This document shows, piece by piece, positions 7,221 through 12,536 of a DNA stretch of 20,023 nucleotides. The stretch's first letter is position 1. Each line of letters starts with the position of its first letter. Both the position numbers and the translations under genes were made by a program. Source of the stretch: Thiobacillus sp. UBA3361. Lineage in GTDB: Bacteria; Pseudomonadota; Gammaproteobacteria; Burkholderiales; Thiobacillaceae. The notes under the pieces are model-generated. The model was not told where the DNA came from. It worked only from the letters and a program-made list of their open reading frames with translations, and searched no databases. Location: assembly GCA_002360535.1 (NCBI GenBank), contig DEQR01000026.1, forward strand, positions 1 to 20,023, written 5' to 3'.

Positions 7221-7906
7221 GGGGCGACCCGCCCCGCGGCCAGGCGCCCGGCGCTCAACTCCACCGACCGGCCGCAGCGCCGGGCCAGGGCGGGGTCGTG
7301 GGTGACCAGCAGCAGGGTGGTGCCGTGCTCGGCGTTGAGTTCGAACAAGAGGTCGATGACCCCCGCGCCGGTGGCGGCGTCCAGGTTGCCGGTGGGCTCG
7401 TCGGCCATGAGGATGCGCGGCGCCATGACGAAGGCCCGGGCCAGGGCCACCCGCTGCTGCTCGCCGCCGGACAGCTGGCTGGGGGTGTGGCCCAGGCGCC
7501 GGCCCAGGCCCACCCGCTCCAGCATGGCCCGGGCGGCGTCGGCGGCCCCGGGCCGGCCGGCCAGTTCCAGGGGCAGGAGGACGTTCTCCAGGGCGGTGAA
7601 GGCGGGCAACAGCTGGAAGGACTGGAACACGAAGCCCAGCAGGCGCGAGCGCAGCCGGGCCCGGCCGTCCTCGTCCAGGCCGGCCAGATCGGTGCCGTCC
7701 AGCAGAACCCGGCCGGCGCTGGGCAGGTCCAAACCGGCCAGCAGGCCCAGCAGGGTGGACTTGCCGGAGCCGGAGGCGCCCAGGATGGCCAGGGATTCCC
7801 CGGCTTGCATGGCCAGATGGATATCGTCCAGGATGGTGAGGCGGTCCGCCCCGCTGGCCACCACCTTGGCGAGGCCCAAGGCTTCGATGATGGGATGTTC
7901 ACTCAT
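7217..7906 (-). CDS. ybbA: ABC transporter ATP-binding protein YbbA
   Basis: A 229-residue ABC ATPase that would energise the YbbP permease at the inner membrane. Walker A is GASGSGKST (43-51), the Q-loop lies in FVFQSFQLLP (92-101), the signature is LSGGEQQR (145-152), Walker B is ILMADE (165-170) and the H-loop His is 203. It belongs to the LolD/MacB/FtsE-like group and resembles E. coli YbbA closely. The stop overlaps the ybbP start as ATGA. Two starts are possible: ATG at 7906 (MSEHPII) or 7915 (MTRMSEHP). I chose 7906 because the length matches the family; neither has a clear Shine-Dalgarno. The 7906 ATG overlaps the tesA ATG on the opposite strand. Confidence 0.95.
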   Translation of the reverse strand: MSEHPIIEALGLAKVVASGADRLTILDDIHLAMQAGESLAILGASGSGKSTLLGLLAGLDLPSAGRVLLDGTDLAGLDEDGRARLRSRLLGFVFQSFQLLPAFTALENVLLPLELAGRPGAADAARAMLERVGLGRRLGHTPSQLSGGEQQRVALARAFVMAPRILMADEPTGNLDAATGAGVIDLLFELNAEHGTTLLLVTHDPALARRCGRSVELSAGRLAAGRVAP

Positions 7907-8507
7907 GCGCGTCATTCTGCTGTTCTTGCTGTTGTTCGTGTCCGTGCCGGCCCGCGCCGCCGGGCCGGTGATCCTGGTGCTGGGCGACAGCCTGTCGGCG
8001 GCCTACGGCATCCGGCCCGGGCATGGCTGGGTGGCCCTACTTGAGGCGCGTCTGGTGGCGGAGAAGTTCCGGCACCGGGTGGTGAACGCCAGTTTCAGCG
8101 GCGAGACCAGCGCCGGCGGCGCGAGCCGCATCGACGGCCTGCTGGCACGCCACCGTCCGGCGGTGCTGATCCTGGCCTTGGGGGCCAACGACGGCCTGCG
8201 CGGACTGCCCGTGGCGCAGATGTCCGCCAACCTGGGACGCATCCTGCACCAGGCGCGGCGCGCGGGGGCCGCCACGCTGCTGGTGGGCATGCGCCTGCCG
8301 CCAAATTACGGACCCCGATATGCGCAGGCCTTCCAGGACAGCTTCGCCCAACTGGCCCGGGGCCACAAGAGTGCCTTCGTGCCTTTCCTGCTGGACGGCT
8401 TCGCGGCGGAGCGGGCCCTGTTCCAGGCCGACGGCCTGCACCCGGTGGCGGCGGCCCAGCCGCGCATGCTGGACAATGTGTGGTGGGGGCTTAAGCCCCT
8501 GCTGTGA
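7905..8507 (+). CDS. tesA: Periplasmic GDSL esterase TesA (acyl-CoA thioesterase I / lysophospholipase L1)
   Basis: A 200-residue SGNH hydrolase. Residues 1-19 are a signal peptide ending in ARAA. Block I is GDSL with nucleophile Ser29; the oxyanion-hole residues are Gly66 in SFSGET and Asn95 in GANDG; and the acid/base pair is Asp176 and His179 in DGLHP. Length and the NDGLRG and MRLPPNYGPRY segments match E. coli TesA, which hydrolyses acyl thioesters, lysophospholipids and aryl esters in the periplasm. The gene is divergent from ybbA with no intergenic DNA, an arrangement that E. coli also shows nearly. The Shine-Dalgarno is weak. It ends 9 bases before the convergent trkH stop. Confidence 0.95.
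   Translation: MRVILLFLLLFVSVPARAAGPVILVLGDSLSAAYGIRPGHGWVALLEARLVAEKFRHRVVNASFSGETSAGGASRIDGLLARHRPAVLILALGANDGLRGLPVAQMSANLGRILHQARRAGAATLLVGMRLPPNYGPRYAQAFQDSFAQLARGHKSAFVPFLLDGFAAERALFQADGLHPVAAAQPRMLDNVWWGLKPLL
8486..8499. other. Perfect 14-bp palindrome at the tesA 3' end
   Basis: GGGGCTTAAGCCCC lies in the last codons of tesA, between the convergent tesA and trkH genes. As RNA it is a short 5-bp stem with a TTAA loop. It could contribute to bidirectional termination, but no U-tract follows directly. It is the only structure seen at this convergent junction. Confidence 0.3.
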
Positions 8508-8516
8508 GGGTTTGCC

Positions 8517-10004
8517 TTATTTGCGCCAGAACGCCGGCGTCAGCACCGCCAGCAGGGTGAACAGCTCCAGGCGGCCCAGCAGCATGGAGAAGGTGCACAC
8601 CCAGGTCTGGAAGTCGTCGAGCACCGCGTAGGTGGTGGCCGGCCCCACCCGGCCCAGGCCGGGGCCGGTGTTGTTGATGGTGGCCACCACCGCCGAGAAG
8701 GCGGTGAACACGTCCAGACCCGAGGCGGTGAGCAGCAGGCTCAGGGCGACGATGGACACCATATAGACAAACACAAAGGCGAGCACCGCGTAGGTGACCT
8801 TGTTCTCCACCACCATGTCGCCGAGCTTGGTGGTCAGGCTGGCGTTGGGGTGCAGCAGCTTAAGGATCTCCCGGTACACCTGCTTGTAGAGGATCATGGC
8901 GCGCATCATTTTGATGCCACCGCCGGTGGAGCCCGCCGCGGTGGAAAAACTGCACAGCAGCAGCAGCCATAGGCCTGTGAAATAGGGCCAGGCGTTGAAA
9001 TCGTCGTTGGCCAGACCCAGGGTGGTGGCCATGGAGATAGTGTTGAAGCTCGCGTAGCGCAGCGCCGAGGGGAAGTCCAGGTACTGGTTCTTGGACCACA
9101 GGAACAGGGCCAGGAACAGGCAGCTGCCCAGCACCACGGTCAGGAACCACTTGATCTCCGGATCCAGCCGGTAGGGCGACAGGCTGCGCTGGCGCAGGGC
9201 CAGGAAGTGGGTGGCGAAGTTCATGCCGGCGATCAGGGCGAACACCTCGGCGACGATCTCCAGTGGCACCGAATCGAAGTGCCCGAAGCTGGCGTCGTGG
9301 GAGGAGAAGCCGCCCAGTCCCATGACCGAGAAGGTATGGATCAGGGCGTCCAGCCAGTCCATGCCGAACTGCCAGAAGGCCAGGAAACAGGCGCTGGTGA
9401 ATACCAGATAGACCACCCACAGCCCCTTGGCGGTCTCGGTCATGCGCGGGGTGAGCTTGGTGTCCTTCATGGGGCCGGGCGTTTCCGCCTTGAACATCTG
9501 CCGGCCGCCGATGCCCAGCAGGGGCAGCACCGCCACCACCAGCACGATGACCCCCATGCCCCCCAGCAGATGCAGCTGGGCGCGCCAGATATTGATGGAC
9601 GGGGGCAGGTGGTCCAGGCCGGTGAGGGTGGTGGCGCCGGTGGTGGTCAGCCCGGACATGGTCTCGAAATAGGCGTCGGTGAACGACAGGTCGGGCATGT
9701 AAATGAGCAGGGGCAGGGCGGCGAACACGGGCAGCAGGGTCCAGATCAGCACCACCAGCAGGAAGCCGTCGCGGGACTTCATCTCCTGGTGGCGGCGTCG
9801 GCCCAGGAACCACAATGCCAGACCGGTGCCCAGGGTGATGAGGAAGGCCTCGTCGTAGGCCACCTGTGCCCGGTCACCGATGGCCAGGGAGATGAGCAGA
9901 GGCAGCAGCATGGACAGCCCGAACACCGATATGACCATGCCCAGCATGCCCAGGATGGGCAGCAGGCGCTCGCGAAAGAGGCTGTTAGCTCGGGGTGTGG
10001 TCAT
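8517..10004 (-). CDS. trkH: Trk-type potassium uptake protein, membrane subunit TrkH
   Basis: A 495-residue membrane protein with the four pore-loop repeats of the TrkH/KtrB/HKT family, which mediates K+ (sometimes Na+) uptake. Selectivity-filter segments are visible at TTTGATT (120-126), MGLGGFS (228-234), SMATTLG (324-330) and NNTGPGLG (444-451). The cytoplasmic loop GSTGGGIKMMR (358-368) is also typical. Family members normally need the cytosolic gating protein TrkA, which is not encoded in this window. The start lies 29 bases after the sensor kinase stop, same strand, with no obvious Shine-Dalgarno, so co-transcription and perhaps coupled translation are likely. This places K+ uptake in the regulator operon, which is noteworthy. 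Confidence 0.95.
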   Translation of the reverse strand: MTTPRANSLFRERLLPILGMLGMVISVFGLSMLLPLLISLAIGDRAQVAYDEAFLITLGTGLALWFLGRRRHQEMKSRDGFLLVVLIWTLLPVFAALPLLIYMPDLSFTDAYFETMSGLTTTGATTLTGLDHLPPSINIWRAQLHLLGGMGVIVLVVAVLPLLGIGGRQMFKAETPGPMKDTKLTPRMTETAKGLWVVYLVFTSACFLAFWQFGMDWLDALIHTFSVMGLGGFSSHDASFGHFDSVPLEIVAEVFALIAGMNFATHFLALRQRSLSPYRLDPEIKWFLTVVLGSCLFLALFLWSKNQYLDFPSALRYASFNTISMATTLGLANDDFNAWPYFTGLWLLLLCSFSTAAGSTGGGIKMMRAMILYKQVYREILKLLHPNASLTTKLGDMVVENKVTYAVLAFVFVYMVSIVALSLLLTASGLDVFTAFSAVVATINNTGPGLGRVGPATTYAVLDDFQTWVCTFSMLLGRLELFTLLAVLTPAFWRK

Positions 10005-10033
10005 GGTGCGGGCCGAAGTATGCCTGGCGGACG

Positions 10034-11338
10034 TCAGTCGCGCATGTCTCTGGCGGGCAGCCGCACCCTGACCAGCAGCCCGCCGTCGCGGCTGTCCTCC
10101 AGGTCGATGCCGCCGCCGTGCAGGTCCACAACCTGGCGCACGATGGCCAGTCCGAGGCCGCTGCCCGGCGCTTGGGCACCGGCCAGGCGATGGAAACGGT
10201 CGAACACCCGCTGTCGTTCCGCGGCGGGGATGCCGGGTCCGTTGTCGCGCACCAGCAGTTCGGCGGACTGCGGATGTCGGTGCAGTTCCACATCGACACG
10301 GCTGCCCGGCGGACAGTGGCGCAGGGCATTATCAACCAGGTTGCCGAGCATGGCCCGCAGGCTGGGGGCGTGGCCGGACAGGGCGATCGCGTCGCACTGG
10401 CCCAGGCCCAGGTCGATGTCCACGGCATCCGCCTGGACGGCCAGCCCGGCCACCACCTGGCGGGTCAGCTCGTCCAGGTGCAGGGGGGCAAAGGGCAGTT
10501 GCTGTGCATCCGGCTCCAGGCGGGCCATCTGCAGCAATTGCTCCACCAAGTGGGTGGCCCGATCCACGCCGGCGATGAGCTGCTCCAAGGCCTCGCGGCG
10601 TTCCGCGTCACTGGGGGCCTGCTGGGCGATCTGGGCTTGCAGCCGCACAGCGGTCAGGGGCGTGCGCAGTTCGTGGGCGGCGTCGGCGGTGAAACGGCGC
10701 TGCACGGACAGGGCCTGGCGCAGACGGTCGAGCAGGCCGTTCAGGGCGCCCACCAGTGGCGAGAGCTCCTCAGGCAGTCCGGCGGTGGGCAACTCGTGCA
10801 GGCTGGACACGTCGCGTGTGCCGATTTCCCCCCGGACCCGTTCCAAAGGCGCCAATGCCCGGCCCACGGCCATCCAGATCAGGGCGCCCAGCCCGGCCAC
10901 CAGCACGCTCAGGGGCAGCAGCAGCCAAGGCACGATGCGTCCGAACATGGCGGCGCGGTTGGCCGAGGTGTTGGCCACCTGGATGACCAAACCGCCCTGC
11001 TTCAGGGTGAAGGTATGCCACTCCTCCCCTTCCCAGTGCACCACCCCGTTGCCGGTTGGCTGGGGCGGCAGCACCGGCGCCGGGCGCGAGGCATAGGACA
11101 GGCTGCCGTCTGCGTTCCATATCTGGCTGAGAAACTGGCCTTGATCCGTGATCTCTTCGTCGGGCCCCGTCTCCACCCCATGGCGTAGGATGGAGTAGGC
11201 GATCTGCTCCAGGGTGTAATCCCGAACTCGGTTGAAGCCGCTCCAGGCCAGGCTGTAGGCCAGATAGCTCACCAGCAGCCCGGTGAGCACCAGTGCGCTG
11301 ATCTGCCAGACCAGCAGGCGGCCGCGGATGGAGTGCAT
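10034..11338 (-). CDS. qseC: Two-component sensor histidine kinase, QseC/PmrB type
   Basis: A 434-residue inner-membrane kinase. Transmembrane segments at about 12-31 and 135-157 enclose a periplasmic sensor of about 100 residues. A HAMP-like region follows, then the H-box FTADAAHELRTP with phospho-acceptor His222. The ATPase domain has the N-box NLVDNALRH (333-341), G1 DNGPGIP (365-371), the F-box RFHR (381-384) and G2 GSGLGLAIV (392-400). The AAHELRTPL form of the H-box is typical of the QseC/PmrB/TctE group. It would phosphorylate the regulator encoded 18 bases upstream. The signal is unknown; the sensor domain is too divergent to assign to catecholamines, iron or pH. The start has no strong Shine-Dalgarno, suggesting coupling to qseB. 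Confidence 0.93.
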   Translation of the reverse strand: MHSIRGRLLVWQISALVLTGLLVSYLAYSLAWSGFNRVRDYTLEQIAYSILRHGVETGPDEEITDQGQFLSQIWNADGSLSYASRPAPVLPPQPTGNGVVHWEGEEWHTFTLKQGGLVIQVANTSANRAAMFGRIVPWLLLPLSVLVAGLGALIWMAVGRALAPLERVRGEIGTRDVSSLHELPTAGLPEELSPLVGALNGLLDRLRQALSVQRRFTADAAHELRTPLTAVRLQAQIAQQAPSDAERREALEQLIAGVDRATHLVEQLLQMARLEPDAQQLPFAPLHLDELTRQVVAGLAVQADAVDIDLGLGQCDAIALSGHAPSLRAMLGNLVDNALRHCPPGSRVDVELHRHPQSAELLVRDNGPGIPAAERQRVFDRFHRLAGAQAPGSGLGLAIVRQVVDLHGGGIDLEDSRDGGLLVRVRLPARDMRD

Positions 11339-11356
11339 GGCGGTGCTGGCGGGCGC

Positions 11357-12016
11357 TCAGTCGCCGGCGATCCGGTAGCCCACGCCGCGCACGTTGCGGA
11401 TCCGTTCGCTGCCAAGCTTGCGGCGCAGGTTGTGGATGTGGACCTCCACGGCGTTGCTGGACACCTCCTCCTCCCAGCCGTACAGGTGTTCTTCCAGATC
11501 GGTGCGAGACAGCACGCCGCCGGGGTTCTGCATGAGGGCTTCCAGCAGGCCGAACTCGCGATGCGACAAGGCGATCGGTTTGCCATCCAGGTTTACGTCG
11601 CGGGTTACGGGGTTGAGGCTCAGGGCACCCACCCGCATGACCGGATCGCCCCGCCCGCTATGCCGGCGGATCAGGGCACGCACGCGGGCGATGAGCTCAT
11701 CCAGGTCGAAGGGTTTCACCAGATAGTCGTCGGCCCCCAGGTTGAGGCCTCCGACCCGGTCCGCCACGGCGTCGCGGGCGGTGACGATCAGCACGGGGAT
11801 TCCATTGCCCGCCTGGCGCAGGTGCTTCAGGACGGACAGGCCGTCCTGGCGCGGCAGCCCAAGGTCCAGCAGGAGCAGGCTGTAGCCGCCGGTGGCCAGG
11901 GCCAGTTCCGCGGCCTTGCCGTCCCGGCACCAGTCCACCCCATAGCCGGCCAGGCGCAAACCCTTTTCCACGCTGGCACCGATCATGGGGTCGTCCTCGG
12001 CGAGCAACAGTTTCAT
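11357..12016 (-). CDS. qseB: OmpR/PhoB-family response regulator, QseB/PmrA type
   Basis: A 219-residue transcription factor. The receiver domain has the acidic pair Asp8/Asp9, phospho-acceptor Asp51 in LLLDLGLP, Thr79 and Lys101 in YLVKPFD. The winged-helix DNA-binding domain (about 126-215) ends with EVHIHNLRRKLG and IRNVRGVGYRI, diagnostic of the QseB/PmrA branch. A good GGAG lies 7 bases before the ATG. This branch binds direct repeats of CTTAA(G/T) with 5-6 bases between them, and exactly such a repeat occurs at 12405-12421, suggesting autoregulation. Only about 50 bases separate the gene from an upstream terminator, and I see no promoter in them, so its transcription may depend on read-through from the upstream peptide gene. 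QseB versus PmrA cannot be decided from sequence alone. Confidence 0.94.
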   Translation of the reverse strand: MKLLLAEDDPMIGASVEKGLRLAGYGVDWCRDGKAAELALATGGYSLLLLDLGLPRQDGLSVLKHLRQAGNGIPVLIVTARDAVADRVGGLNLGADDYLVKPFDLDELIARVRALIRRHSGRGDPVMRVGALSLNPVTRDVNLDGKPIALSHREFGLLEALMQNPGGVLSRTDLEEHLYGWEEEVSSNAVEVHIHNLRRKLGSERIRNVRGVGYRIAGD

Positions 12017-12066
12017 GATGTCTCCATGGTAGCCAATCGGCCGGTGTGCCGAGTGCGCAAATGAAA

Positions 12067-12086
12067 AGCGGGGCTTGCGCCCCGCT
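12067..12086 (-). terminator. Intrinsic terminator after the Lys/Ala-rich peptide gene
   Basis: On the minus strand, the perfect 8-bp stem AGCGGGGC / GCCCCGCT has a GCAA tetraloop and is followed by TTTCATTT. It starts 23 bases after the peptide stop and lies about 50 bases upstream of the regulator start. It probably limits transcription entering qseB-qseC-trkH. Confidence 0.8.
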
Positions 12087-12109
12087 GTCCGCCATGGGGC
12101 GGGACGGAA

Positions 12110-12334
12110 TTACTTGGCCTTGGCGTCGGCGGGAGCGGCAGGGGCGGCGGGAGCGGCGGCCTCGGCCTTCTTCTCCTTCTTCACCTTTTTGGCGACCTTC
12201 TTCTCGGCCTTGGCGGGTGCCTCGGCGGCGGCGGGCGCGGCGGCGGGGGCCGGAGCAGCCTCGCCGGCGGCGTGGGCGGAGGTGAAGGCGATCAGGGAAA
12301 CGGCGGCCATCAGGGCGGTCAGGGTCTTGCTCAT
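12110..12334 (-). CDS. Small Lys/Ala-rich exported peptide
   Basis: A 74-residue protein. Residues 1-22 (ending TSAHA) are a clear signal peptide. The mature part is low-complexity Ala/Pro/Glu with a lysine-rich core (EKKVAKKVKKEKK, about residues 44-56) and should be disordered and basic. GGAG lies 8 bases before the ATG. It is the first gene of the regulator cluster and is followed by a terminator. It recalls E. coli Asr, a small lysine-rich periplasmic protein that protects against acid and cation stress, but I see no certain homology. Histone-H1-like or AlgP-like proteins share the composition but lack a signal peptide. A role in shielding envelope negative charge or buffering the periplasm is inference. 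A larger open frame extends upstream but has no support. Confidence 0.75.
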   Translation of the reverse strand: MSKTLTALMAAVSLIAFTSAHAAGEAAPAPAAAPAAAEAPAKAEKKVAKKVKKEKKAEAAAPAAPAAPADAKAK

Positions 12335-12388
12335 GTAGGTATCTCCGGTAGGTGGTTGAGCCTTGCGCAAATTCGCTCGGCAAAGCCC

Positions 12389-12421
12389 ATTCTCCGGGCG
12401 ATTACTTAAGGCCGACTTAAG
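12389..12421 (-). promoter_or_regulatory. PmrA/QseB-type box (CTTAAG-N5-CTTAAG) with candidate -10
   Basis: CTTAAG (12405-12410), GCCGA, CTTAAG (12416-12421) form a perfect direct repeat with 11-base periodicity, which is the classic binding site of PmrA/QseB regulators. On the minus strand a GAGAAT hexamer (12389-12394) lies 10 bases downstream. The box would therefore cover the -35 region of the peptide gene promoter, as in activated promoters of this class. The site is also 116 bases upstream of the divergent ATPase start. Confidence 0.75.
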
Positions 12422-12536
12422 GGTGGGGGTGGTCCGCGACCGCGCTTCCGGACGCCGGGTCAGGGAGGCTCGCGGCTGTCCGCCGGAGGCGTCGGGGAAC
12501 ACTATGATGAGGTTATCCCACCCGCCGAGGGGAAGC

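Noticed and set aside
8486..8499. CTTAAG inside the tesA-end palindrome as another regulator site
   Set aside because: It is a single half-site without a second copy 11 bases away and lies at a convergent gene end, not at a promoter.
12363..12536. Earlier in-frame start for the P-type ATPase
   Set aside because: It would place the regulatory box inside the gene and adds residues unlike the family; ATG 12537 has a strong ribosome-binding site.
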